Assembly: GCA_964649825.1 (NCBI GenBank)
Contig: CAZYQW010000045.1
Coordinates: 11,190 to 75,189, forward strand
Source: CAZYQW01 sp964649825
GTDB taxonomy: Bacteria > Planctomycetota > B15-G4 > JADJEK01
DNA: 64,000 nucleotides
Direction: 5' to 3'
Made by a program: the position numbers and the translations under genes. Shown piece after piece: positions 1 to 8,138 of the stretch. The notes beneath the pieces are model-generated. The model ran no database searches. It was not told where the DNA came from and was given only the letters and a program-made list of their open reading frames with translations. Position 1 is the stretch's first letter; every line of letters starts with the position of its first letter.

Positions 1-175
1 GCCGCCGCCGCGGAACGTCGTCGTCCCACCCGCACCAGGAGATCGCCGGCGCAAAGTCCGGGTGATCGGTGAGTACCACGTCGAAATCGACGCACGCGCG
101 CCCTCGATCGTCGGTCACCGTGGACCATCGCCCCCCCGTGGTCGCGAAGACTGTCACCCGGATTCGACCGCCCAT
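1..175 (-). CDS. Hypothetical protein, 5' part only (runs off the left edge)
   Basis: An open frame on the minus strand starts at an ATG (175-173) and is still open at base 1, giving 58 codons with G or C at most third positions, as in the confirmed genes here. The visible part reads MGGRIRVTVFATTGGRWSTV and continues with acidic and aromatic residues (a VDFDVVL stretch, then SWCGWDDD), which looks like beta strands. I do not recognise it. The same frame is open upstream to another ATG at 280, so the start is uncertain; the 175 start leaves a 97-bp divergent region before the next gene. No Shine-Dalgarno sequence is evident. Confidence 0.4.
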   Translation of the reverse strand, partial: MGGRIRVTVFATTGGRWSTVTDDRGRACVDFDVVLTDHPDFAPAISWCGWDDDVPRRR

Positions 176-272
176 TCGACCGACAACGCCCTGCGGCCCG
201 ACTAGAACTAGAACGATCTGCGTCGTCGCGCACCGGACGTCGAGTGCACGCGCGAACGATCGGTCGATCACT

Positions 273-587
273 ATGCGCATCGAGGCGAAATACCGACTGG
301 CGGTGCTCGTCGTTCTGGCCGGGATCCTCGGCGTGAGCGCACTCTTCCTGCGGCTCGCGCGATCGCTTGGCCAGTCGCAGGTGTCGCTGAGCAATCTCCC
401 CGCGTCGGTCGTGCGCGCCGTCGCGGAGCGAGCCGGGAGCGCAATCGTCTTGGTGCAGATCGACGAGAGGGAGACACCGTGCGGACGCCGGACCTTCGTC
501 GTCCACCTCGAGCACCCGAGCGGTTCGTCGGAGCGCCTGTGGCTCGCGGAGGACGGATCGGACTGGAGCTTCGCGCGGCGCCGCTAG
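273..587 (+). CDS. Small membrane-anchored protein with PepSY-like domain
   Basis: A 104-residue protein with one transmembrane segment (about residues 9-28, rich in L, V and A) followed by a roughly 70-residue domain. The pattern 'LPASVVRAVAERAG', then a strand with G and R, then 'RTFVVHLEHPSGSSERLWLA' and an acidic-Gly end resembles the PepSY fold, which often occurs in periplasmic regulators of peptidases or redox enzymes. This is pattern resemblance only. The ATG at 273 is chosen because it sits just before the hydrophobic segment; the longer frame upstream is low-complexity and Arg/Pro-rich, so probably not translated. No clear ribosome binding site. The sulfate operon begins 30 bp downstream on the same strand, so co-transcription is possible. 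Confidence 0.55.
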   Translation: MRIEAKYRLAVLVVLAGILGVSALFLRLARSLGQSQVSLSNLPASVVRAVAERAGSAIVLVQIDERETPCGRRTFVVHLEHPSGSSERLWLAEDGSDWSFARRR

Positions 588-617
588 GCGCTTGGCGCCA
601 TCGGAGAGAGAGACTGC

Positions 618-2420
618 ATGTCGATCGAGCTCGAGCACCTGACGAAGCGATACCAGGGTACGCCCGTCGTGGACAACGTCTCGCTCCACGTCGGGTCGGG
701 CGAGTTCTTCGTCCTGCTCGGCCCGAGCGGCAGCGGCAAGAGCACGCTGCTGCGCATGATCGCCGGCCTCGCCGACGTCGAGGAGGGTACGGTGCGGCTG
801 CATGGCCGCGACGTCACGAACGAGTCGCCGAAGGACCGCGGGATCGGCTTCGTCTTCCAACACTACGGGTTGTTCCGCCACATGACGGTCGCGGACAACG
901 TCGAGTTCGCGCTGAGCGTGCGGAAGGTGCCGGCGCGGCGTCGCCGCGAGCGGCGCGAGGAGCTTCTGCAGCTCGTCGGGCTTTCGGGCTTCGCCGGACG
1001 CTACCCCGCGCAGCTCTCGGGCGGCCAGCAGCAGCGGGTCGCGCTCGCCCGTTCCCTCGCACACGAGCCCGAAGTCCTGCTGCTCGACGAACCATTCGGC
1101 GCGCTCGACACGAAGATCCGCGTCGAGCTGCGGCAGGCCCTGCGCGCCATCCAGCGGGAGCTCGCGCTCACCACCGTCTTCGTCACCCACGACCAAGAGG
1201 AGGCGTTCGACCTCGCCGACCGGCTCGCCGTCCTCCGCGAGGGACGGCTGCTCGAGGTGGGCGAGCCGCAGGAGCTGTACCTGCGGCCGCGCTCGCCGTT
1301 CGTCGCCACCTTCCTCGGCGCGGCAAACGTCCTCGTCGGCGAGTCATCGGCCCACGCGGTCCGCCTCGGGCCGGTCGAGCTCGCGATCGCCACCGAGCTG
1401 GCCTCCGGACGGACACCGCGGCGAGCGCAGGTCCTCGTACGGCCCGAGGACGTCGAGCTCTCGCGTCACGCGCTCGGCGATCAACCCCGCCTCGGGCGCG
1501 GGATCGTCGAGCGACGCGCGGCAATCGCCGGCTTCGAGCGGGTCCGGCTCCGCTTGCCGCGCCTGCCCGGCGTCCGCCCGGTCGCGCCCGCGCCGCCGTT
1601 CGGCGCCGATCATCTGCTCGTCGACGCGACGCGCCCCCAGCACGAGGCGATGCGCCACCCGCTCGGCGAAGGGGACGAGACGTGGGTGGCCGTGCGGCGG
1701 TTCCACGTGCTCGCTCCGGCGAGCCTGCGCATCCTGATCGACTCCGGCTCGACCCCGCCAGCGCGGGCGGCGGGTGAGCTCGGACGCCTCCTCGCGACCC
1801 GCGTCGACGCACACACGACGCTCCTCTCGGACGGATCCGCCGCCCCGCACGATGACCAGTCGATCGCGGAGCAGCGCGAGCTCGGCGCGGAGACCGAGCG
1901 GCCCGACGACGCGTTCGACATGGCGGTGCTCGGGCTCGACGCGGAGAGAATCGGCGATCGGATCGACTGGCTCGTGCGCATCCGCCACCACCTTCTGCTC
2001 GTCCCCGAGGCCACGGCGCCGCCGTGCCGCTTCCTCGTCTGCGTCACGGTGGGAGAGCCGGGGAAGGCGCACGTGCGGTTCGCGGAGCGCCTCGCGTGGC
2101 AGCTCGGCGCGTCCGCCACGGTGCTCACCGTGCTCGATGGGTCGGACGAGAACGACGCCCCGCGCTCGCCGCACGTCGATCGCTTCCTGGCCGCGTGCAC
2201 GCGCGCCCTGTCCGCCCGCGGGGTCGTGGCGCGCTCGTGCGTACGGCGCGGCCCGGTGGTCGACGAAATCCTCGCCGAGCTCAACGAAGGAGGGCACGAC
2301 ATGCTCGTGGTCGGGACCCCGGTGGACGGCGGCGAGGACCGTCACACGCAGCGCCTCGGCGGCGTCGTCGAGCGGCTGATCCGAGAGGTGCGGCGGCCGT
2401 TGCTGATCGTGAAGCGATGA
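618..2420 (+). CDS. cysA: Sulfate ABC transporter ATPase fused to two Usp domains
   Basis: This is the ATP-hydrolysing subunit of a sulfate/thiosulfate importer of the CysA type. The ABC domain is complete: Walker A GPSGSGKST (35-43), Q-loop Gln81, signature LSGGQQQR (133-140), Walker B VLLLDEP (153-159) and H-loop His191. A TOBE-like region follows (about 235-365). CysA proteins usually end near residue 350, but this one is 600 long. Residues about 368-463 and 466-600 look like two universal stress protein domains: each opens with a hydrophobic strand, and the second ends 'MLVVGTPVDGG' then 'RRPLLIVKR', like the Usp G-x2-G nucleotide-binding end. The start follows a strong GGAGAGAG site. It overlaps a short downstream ATGA but the next gene starts at 2468. 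Transport role is secure; the Usp function is unknown. Confidence 0.9.
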   Translation: MSIELEHLTKRYQGTPVVDNVSLHVGSGEFFVLLGPSGSGKSTLLRMIAGLADVEEGTVRLHGRDVTNESPKDRGIGFVFQHYGLFRHMTVADNVEFALSVRKVPARRRRERREELLQLVGLSGFAGRYPAQLSGGQQQRVALARSLAHEPEVLLLDEPFGALDTKIRVELRQALRAIQRELALTTVFVTHDQEEAFDLADRLAVLREGRLLEVGEPQELYLRPRSPFVATFLGAANVLVGESSAHAVRLGPVELAIATELASGRTPRRAQVLVRPEDVELSRHALGDQPRLGRGIVERRAAIAGFERVRLRLPRLPGVRPVAPAPPFGADHLLVDATRPQHEAMRHPLGEGDETWVAVRRFHVLAPASLRILIDSGSTPPARAAGELGRLLATRVDAHTTLLSDGSAAPHDDQSIAEQRELGAETERPDDAFDMAVLGLDAERIGDRIDWLVRIRHHLLLVPEATAPPCRFLVCVTVGEPGKAHVRFAERLAWQLGASATVLTVLDGSDENDAPRSPHVDRFLAACTRALSARGVVARSCVRRGPVVDEILAELNEGGHDMLVVGTPVDGGEDRHTQRLGGVVERLIREVRRPLLIVKR

Positions 2421-2467
2421 CGCGCCGCCCGCCCCGACCCAACGTCCCTGGATTCGGAGACCCGAAG

Positions 2468-3586
2468 ATGAACCGCTTCCTCCCCGCGTTCCTCCGAGCG
2501 GTCACCGTATCGCTCCCGCTCGCGCCGCTCGTGCTCGTCGCCGCCGGCTGCGAGCCTTCGCACGACTCCAAGCGCCGCGCCGGCGACCCTGCGCCCGCCC
2601 AGAACGCCGTCGAGATCCTGAACGTCTCGTACGACCCGACCCGCGAGCTCTACGAGGAGTTCAACGAGAAGTTCCGCCGGCATTGGCGCGAGCGCACCGG
2701 CCAGGAGGTGACGATCCGACAGTCCCACGGTGGCGCGGGCAAGCAGGCCCGCGCGGTCATCGACGGGCTGCCCGCCGACGTCGTCACGCTCGCGCTGGCG
2801 TACGACATCGATGCGATCCACGCGAAGGCGGGACGGATCGCCGCCGACTGGCAATCGCGGTTCCCGGAGAACAGCTGCCCCTACACCTCCACGATCGTGC
2901 TGCTCGTCCGCAAGGGGAACCCGAAGGAGATCCGTGACTGGGACGACCTGGTCCGGGCCGGGATCGCGCCGATCACGCCGAACCCCAAGACGTCGGGCGG
3001 CGCGCGCTGGAACTTCCTTGCCGCGTGGGGGTTCGCGATGGCGCGAGAGCTGGGCGGTCTCGAGCAGGTACGGGCGGCCCCCGCCGACGCGCGCGCGCGC
3101 GCCGAGGGCGCGGCGCTCGAGTTCGTCACTCGGCTCTACCGTCAAGTGCCGGTGCTCGACTCCGGCGCCCGCGGCTCGACCAACACGTTCGTCCAGAAGG
3201 GGATCGGCGACGTTCTGCTCGCGTGGGAGAACGAAGCCTTCCTTGCCGCGCGCGAACTCGGCCCCGAGAGCTTCGAAATCGTGGTGCCGACGATGAGCAT
3301 CCTCGCGGAGCCGCCGGTCGCGGTCGTGGACGAAGTGGTCGACCGGCGCGGTGCGCGGGCGGTCGCGGAGGCCTACCTCGAGCACCTCTTCAGTGCGGAC
3401 GGGCAAGAGCTGGCCGCGAAGCACTTCTATCGGCCGCGCGACCCGACCGTGGCGGCGCGCTTCGCGGACCGGTTCCCGCCGATCGATCTGTTCACCGTCG
3501 ACGAGCTCTTCGGCGGATGGGACCGCGCGCAGCGGGAGCACTTCGCCGACGGCGGAACGTTCGACCGCATCTTCACGGGCCAGTGA
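2468..3586 (+). CDS. sbp: Sulfate-binding lipoprotein
   Basis: A periplasmic substrate-binding protein of the sulfate/thiosulfate family (Sbp/CysP), 372 residues. It starts with a type II signal peptide with lipobox VAAGC, so Cys28 would be lipidated and the protein tethered to a membrane. Family motifs are clear: 'ILNVSYDPTRELYEEFN' near the mature N terminus, 'SHGGAGKQARAV', 'PADVVTLALAYDID', 'NPKTSGGARWNFLAAWG' and 'KGIGDVLLAWENEA'. The ATG at 2468 is chosen because it opens the signal peptide; an earlier ATGA-linked start at 2417 would prepend non-conserved residues. It lies between the ATPase and the permeases, as in other cys operons. Confidence 0.93.
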   Translation: MNRFLPAFLRAVTVSLPLAPLVLVAAGCEPSHDSKRRAGDPAPAQNAVEILNVSYDPTRELYEEFNEKFRRHWRERTGQEVTIRQSHGGAGKQARAVIDGLPADVVTLALAYDIDAIHAKAGRIAADWQSRFPENSCPYTSTIVLLVRKGNPKEIRDWDDLVRAGIAPITPNPKTSGGARWNFLAAWGFAMARELGGLEQVRAAPADARARAEGAALEFVTRLYRQVPVLDSGARGSTNTFVQKGIGDVLLAWENEAFLAARELGPESFEIVVPTMSILAEPPVAVVDEVVDRRGARAVAEAYLEHLFSADGQELAAKHFYRPRDPTVAARFADRFPPIDLFTVDELFGGWDRAQREHFADGGTFDRIFTGQ

Positions 3587-3605
3587 CCGCGCCCGACGAG
3601 GAGCT

Positions 3606-4442
3606 ATGCGACGTCACCGAAATCACCACGTCCTTCCCGGCTTGGGGTTGACGCTCGGCTTCACGGTCTTCTACACGACCGTGATCGTGCTCGTCCCGCT
3701 CGCCGGCCTGTTCGTGAAGTCGGCGGGCCTCGGCGCGGGTGCCCTGTGGGAGGAGGTCACCCGCCCGCGAGCGCGGGCGGCGTACGCGCTCAGCCTCGGA
3801 GCGTCGTTCGCGGCAGCCTGTATCAACGTCGTCTTCGGTTCCGTGGTCGCGTGGGTACTGGTGCGGTATCGATTCCCGGGACGGCGCCTCTTGGACGCCC
3901 TCGTCGACCTGCCGTTCGCCCTGCCGACCGCGGTCTCCGGCATCGCGCTCACCACGCTCCTCGCCGAGAACGGCGCCGTCGGGCGTCTCCTCGCGCCGCT
4001 TGGCATCCGCGTCGCGTTCACGCGGCTCGGCATCGTCGTCGCGCTCGTCTTCATCGGCCTGCCGTTCGTGGTCCGCACGGTGCAGACGGCGGTCCAGGAT
4101 CTCTCGCACGAGACCGAGGAGGCCGCGGCAACGCTTGGCGCCGGCCGCTGGCCCACGTTCCGCCGCGTGCTGCTCCCCGCCCTGATGCCGGCGATCCTCG
4201 CCGGCTTCGCGATGGCGTTCGCGCGCGCCGTCGGCGAGTATGGCTCGATCGTGTTCATCGCTGGCAACATGCCGATGAAGACCGAGATCCTCCCGCTCCT
4301 GATCGTCACCGAGCTCGAGCAGTACGACTACATCGGCGCGACCGCACTCGGCGCGGCGATGCTCGTGCTTTCGTTCGTTCTGCTGCTCGTCACGAACCTG
4401 CTCCAGGGCTGGCGCGCCGCGAAGCCCAAGGCGAGGTCCTGA
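3606..4442 (+). CDS. cysT: Sulfate ABC transporter permease CysT
   Basis: The first membrane permease of the sulfate importer (also named CysU), 278 residues with about six transmembrane helices. The EAA loop that docks on the ATPase reads 'EEAAATLGAGRWPTFRRV' with the conserved G, and is followed by 'LPALMPAILAGFAMAFARAV' and 'GEYGSIVFIAGNMP', both typical of CysT. The ATG at 3606 follows a GAGGAG ribosome binding site and gives the expected length. Only one base separates its stop from the start of cysW, so the two permeases are co-translated. Confidence 0.93.
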   Translation: MRRHRNHHVLPGLGLTLGFTVFYTTVIVLVPLAGLFVKSAGLGAGALWEEVTRPRARAAYALSLGASFAAACINVVFGSVVAWVLVRYRFPGRRLLDALVDLPFALPTAVSGIALTTLLAENGAVGRLLAPLGIRVAFTRLGIVVALVFIGLPFVVRTVQTAVQDLSHETEEAAATLGAGRWPTFRRVLLPALMPAILAGFAMAFARAVGEYGSIVFIAGNMPMKTEILPLLIVTELEQYDYIGATALGAAMLVLSFVLLLVTNLLQGWRAAKPKARS

Positions 4443-4443
4443 G

Positions 4444-5316
4444 ATGGCCGCTCCCGCCACCTCCATCGGCGCGCCGCGCCGTTCGTCCCGCCGGCGGCCC
4501 GTCACCGAGGAGCCGCCGTGGGCGCGACGCGTGCTGATCGCCATCGCCGTCGCCTTCCTCGCGCTCCTCCTCGTCGCGCCGCTCACGCTCGTCTTGACGC
4601 AGGCGCTCGCGAAGGGCTGGCGAGCGTACGTCGCCGCGCTCGTCGAGCCGGACGCCCTCGCGGCGATCCGCCTCACGTTGCTCGCCACCGCGATCGCGGT
4701 GCCGCTCAACACCGCGTTCGGGCTCGCGGCCGGTTGGTCGCTCGGCAAGTTCCGCTTCCGCGGCCGCCGCCTGCTGATGACGTTGATCGACCTCCCGTTC
4801 GCGGTGTCGCCGGTCGTCGCCGGCCTGGTCTACGTCTTGCTGTTCGGCATGCAGGGATGGCTCGGCCCGTGGCTCGCCGAGCACGACCTGCAGGTCATCT
4901 TCGCGACGCCGGGCATCGTGCTCGCGACGCTCTTCGTCACCTTCCCGTTCGTCGCGCGGGAACTGGTCCCGGTCATGCAGGCGCAGGGCACCCAAGAGGA
5001 GGAGGCGGCCCGCGTGATGGGCGCGGGCGGCTTGCACATGTTCCGGCGCGTCACCCTGCCGAGCGTGAAGTGGGGCTTGTTCTACGGGGTCGTGCTCTGC
5101 AACGCGCGAGCGATGGGCGAGTTCGGCGCGGTGTCGGTGGTGTCTGGCCACATCCGGGGCGCGACGAACACGATGCCGCTCCACGTCGAAGTGCTCTACA
5201 ACGAGTACGAGTTCGCGGCCGCCTTCGCGGTGGCGTCGCTGCTCTGCGTCCTCGCGGTCGTCACACTCGCGTTGAAGACGTTCATCGAGCGGCGATCGGC
5301 CGAGGAGGCGCGATGA
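4444..5316 (+). CDS. cysW: Sulfate ABC transporter permease CysW
   Basis: The second permease of the sulfate importer, 290 residues, about six transmembrane helices. Its EAA loop reads 'EEEAARVMGAGGLHMFRRVT', and the family stretch 'ARAMGEFGAVSVVSGHIRG' and the 'TMPLHVEVLYNEY' segment identify it as CysW rather than CysT. The first 25 residues are a charged cytoplasmic tail. Its last bases overlap the start of the histidine kinase gene by 4 bp (ATGA at 5313-5316), which ties the sensor to the transporter in translation. Confidence 0.92.
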   Translation: MAAPATSIGAPRRSSRRRPVTEEPPWARRVLIAIAVAFLALLLVAPLTLVLTQALAKGWRAYVAALVEPDALAAIRLTLLATAIAVPLNTAFGLAAGWSLGKFRFRGRRLLMTLIDLPFAVSPVVAGLVYVLLFGMQGWLGPWLAEHDLQVIFATPGIVLATLFVTFPFVARELVPVMQAQGTQEEEAARVMGAGGLHMFRRVTLPSVKWGLFYGVVLCNARAMGEFGAVSVVSGHIRGATNTMPLHVEVLYNEYEFAAAFAVASLLCVLAVVTLALKTFIERRSAEEAR

Positions 5317-7376
5317 ACGTTCGGGCCGGCGAGGAGGTTCGCACGCGCGGCAGCCGGACGTTCGAGCGCGGCATGCCGCGCCGCCTGCCACTTTGGGTCT
5401 GGCTTACGCTCCTGAGCCTGCTCCTCGTCCTGCTCGTGGCGGCGGGCCTCGTCCCCGCCGGGCTCGTGCTGCTCGAGCGCCTCGCCACCGAGAACGCGCG
5501 AGCGCGCGTCCAGCTCGCCGCGGTCGGCGCCCTGGAAGCGCTGCAGCGCCTGATCGACGCGGCTCTCACGAGCGCGCGCCTCTTGGCCGAGCGCCCGACG
5601 CTGCTCCGCTTCGTCGAAACCGCGGATCAAGTCGAGCTCGACCGGTTCCTCGATCGGTTCCACGCGACGGCCGGCCTCGACGGGTGCGCGGTCGCGGTCG
5701 GCGGCGCGCTCGTCGCCGCCGTCCCACGCGACCTCCCGTGGGAGGCGCTCGGCCCGTTCGACGGGCTCGACGCCGGGACGGCGCGGTCCGTGCGCGATCC
5801 CCGAACGGGCGAAACGGCGCTCGTCGTCGCGTCGATGCCGCTCGTCGATCACCCCGAGGGCCGCGCGCTCGTGGTGCGACGGCTGGACGACTCGGTGCGC
5901 GGGCCGCTCGAGGAGCAGGTCGGCCTCCCTTTGCAGATCCTCGTGGCGGCGCGCGAGCCGGAGGATCCCGCCCCGTTCCTCACCGGCGACGCCTGGCGCG
6001 CGCGGCGCTTCCTCACGGGCGACGGCGCGTCCGTCGGCGTCGAGGTCGCCCTTCCGGTCGCCGAGGTGGCGCGCTCGCAGGCCCCGTTGCGCCGGTCGTA
6101 CGCGATCGTCACCGTGCTCGCCGCGGCGATGGCGGTGGCGGCCGGCGTGCTCGCCGCTCGTCGCATCTCGCGACCGTTCCACGTCCTCGGCGAGGCCGCT
6201 CGGCGGATCGGGTCCGGTGACCTCGGGACCCCGGTTCCGCGGGCGCCGGGGAGCGACGCGGACTCGCTCGCCGCGACGATGGAAGACATGCGGCAGAGGC
6301 TGCGGGCCGCGGCCGCCGAGCTCCACCAGCGCGAGGCGGAGGCCCGCGCGCTGCTCGAGGGGATCGTGGAGGGCGTCTTCTCCGTGGACGGTGCGCGCCG
6401 GCTTCGCTACCTGAACCACCAGGCCACCGCGCTGCTCGGCGTCGCGGCGGAGGACGCGATCGGCCGCTTCTGCGGGGACGTGCTGCGCCCGCTCGAGTTG
6501 GATGGTGCTCGACCCTGCGAAACGTCCTGCCCGATCGTCCACGCCCGCTCGCGCGGCAGCTCGCGCAGCACCGAGCACCTTCAGCTCGCGAACGGCCGGC
6601 GCACGGTCGTCGTGACGAGCGCCCCGCCCGCCGGGCCGCACCAGGTGCAGGTGCTCCGCGACGAGACGGAGATCGAGGCGGCGCGCCGCTCGCGCGACGC
6701 CGTCCTCGCGAACGTGTCGCACGAGCTGAGGACCCCGCTCTCCGCCCAGCTCGCCTCTCTCGAGCTGCTGCAGAGCGAAATGGCGGAGATGGAGCCCTCG
6801 CCGGCCATGGATCTGGTGGCGTCGCTCGAGCGGAGCACGCTGCGGTTGACGCGGTTGATCGACAACCTCCTCGAGAGCGTGCGCATCGAGACCGGGCAGG
6901 CGGCGCTGCGCCGCGTCCCCGTCGAGATCGCCGCGGTCCTGGAGGAAGCACGCGCGCTGACCGAGCCGCTGCTGATCCAACGGCGCCAGCGCCTCGAGCT
7001 CGACCTGCCCGCCTCCGAGGAGTCGAACTGGTGGGTCGACGGCGACCCGGTCCAGCTCACGCAGGTCTTCGTGAACCTGCTCGCGAACGCGAACAAGTTC
7101 GCGCCGGACGGAACGGCGATCGGCGTCGGTGGCGCGAGCGGCGAGCGCTCGGTCGCGGTATGGGTCGAGGATGCCGGTCCCGGAGTCCAGCCGGCCGACG
7201 TCGACTCGGTCTTCGACCGCTTCCATCGTGGAGGCGCAGGGACGGAGGGGATGGGTCTCGGCCTCTGGATCGTGAAGTCGATCGTCGAACGCCACGGCGG
7301 CACGATCGGCGTCACCGACTCGCCGGCCGGCGGCGCGCGTTTCACGGTGACGCTTCCGTGGAGTGAACTCGGATGA
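5313..7376 (+). CDS. Membrane sensor histidine kinase (HAMP-PAS)
   Basis: A 687-residue sensor kinase. The order is transmembrane helix (about 27-50), extracytoplasmic sensor region, second helix (about 260-282), HAMP (283-335), PAS domain (345-455) with a CETSCP cysteine pair, HisKA with H-box 'VSHELRTP' (phospho-acceptor His470), and a HATPase domain with N-box 'NLLANANKFAPDG', G1 'VEDAGPGV' and G2 'GMGLGLWIVKSIV'. The ATG at 5313 follows GAGGAGGCG and overlaps cysW by 4 bp; the much longer open frame upstream is the out-of-frame shadow of cysW. The next gene encodes its likely partner. Its position suggests it senses sulfur supply or anion-linked stress, but the ligand is unknown. Confidence 0.92.
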   Translation: MNVRAGEEVRTRGSRTFERGMPRRLPLWVWLTLLSLLLVLLVAAGLVPAGLVLLERLATENARARVQLAAVGALEALQRLIDAALTSARLLAERPTLLRFVETADQVELDRFLDRFHATAGLDGCAVAVGGALVAAVPRDLPWEALGPFDGLDAGTARSVRDPRTGETALVVASMPLVDHPEGRALVVRRLDDSVRGPLEEQVGLPLQILVAAREPEDPAPFLTGDAWRARRFLTGDGASVGVEVALPVAEVARSQAPLRRSYAIVTVLAAAMAVAAGVLAARRISRPFHVLGEAARRIGSGDLGTPVPRAPGSDADSLAATMEDMRQRLRAAAAELHQREAEARALLEGIVEGVFSVDGARRLRYLNHQATALLGVAAEDAIGRFCGDVLRPLELDGARPCETSCPIVHARSRGSSRSTEHLQLANGRRTVVVTSAPPAGPHQVQVLRDETEIEAARRSRDAVLANVSHELRTPLSAQLASLELLQSEMAEMEPSPAMDLVASLERSTLRLTRLIDNLLESVRIETGQAALRRVPVEIAAVLEEARALTEPLLIQRRQRLELDLPASEESNWWVDGDPVQLTQVFVNLLANANKFAPDGTAIGVGGASGERSVAVWVEDAGPGVQPADVDSVFDRFHRGGAGTEGMGLGLWIVKSIVERHGGTIGVTDSPAGGARFTVTLPWSELG

Positions 7377-8107
7377 AGATCCTGGTGGTCGACGACGATC
7401 CGGAGCTCCTGCCGCTCATCGCCTTCGCCCTGCGCCAGGCGGGCTACCTAGCGATCGAGGCGAGGAGCGGGGAGCGCGCCCTACGGTTGCTCACGGAGGA
7501 GCGCCCCGACCTCGTCGTGCTCGACGTGAACCTCCCCGACGTCGACGGGTTCCACGTCTGCGGCGCGATCCGTGCCGCGGGCGACGAGACACCCGTGCTG
7601 ATGCTGACGGTGCGCGGCAACGAGGAGGACGTCGTCCGAGGGCTCGACGAGGGCGCGGACGATTACCTCACCAAGCCGTTCAGCCCACGCACGCTCCTCG
7701 CTCGGGTGCGGGCGCTGCTGCGGCGCGCCGGGATGGAACGGGGCGGCCGCGTCGCCGCTGGCGACGTCCAGCTCGACCCGGCGGGCATGACGGCGCGGAT
7801 CGGCCGCACGGGAACCGTACGGCTGACGCCCCTCGAGTTCCGCCTGCTGCAGTCGCTGGTGGCGAGCGCGGGTCGCCCCGTCCCCTCCGACACGATCCTC
7901 CACCACGTCTGGGGCGGACGCGCCGAGGGCGACCGACAGTACCTGAAGCAGCTCGTCCATCGCTTGCGACAGAAGATCGAGGACGACCCGGCGCGCCCGT
8001 GCCGCCTCTGCACCGAACCGGGCATCGGATACCGGCTCGCGGTCCAGGACGACGCGAACGACGGGGGGGACCGCGTCACGCCGGACGGGGGCGGGACGGC
8101 ACCTTGA
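7373..8107 (+). CDS. OmpR/PhoB-family response regulator
   Basis: A 244-residue two-domain regulator. The receiver domain has the acidic pair DDD (8-10), phospho-acceptor Asp51 in 'VLDVNLPDVDG', and the conserved Lys in 'DDYLTKPFSP'. The C-terminal domain (about 130-230) is a winged helix: 'LTPLEFRLLQSLVASAGRPV' then 'QYLKQLVHRLRQKIEDDP' and 'GIGYRL'. It overlaps the kinase by 4 bp (ATGA), so the two form a cognate pair. The likely targets include the adjacent sulfate operon, by analogy with PhoR-PhoB and phosphate uptake; no binding site was identified. Confidence 0.94.
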   Translation: MKILVVDDDPELLPLIAFALRQAGYLAIEARSGERALRLLTEERPDLVVLDVNLPDVDGFHVCGAIRAAGDETPVLMLTVRGNEEDVVRGLDEGADDYLTKPFSPRTLLARVRALLRRAGMERGGRVAAGDVQLDPAGMTARIGRTGTVRLTPLEFRLLQSLVASAGRPVPSDTILHHVWGGRAEGDRQYLKQLVHRLRQKIEDDPARPCRLCTEPGIGYRLAVQDDANDGGDRVTPDGGGTAP

Positions 8108-8138
8108 TCCGGCCGGCCCGGGCACCGAGACGCTCGTG

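Noticed and set aside
479..1777. Long plus-strand open frame over cysA
   Set aside because: It is Arg/Ala/Pro-rich without family motifs and overlaps the motif-rich ATPase gene in another frame.
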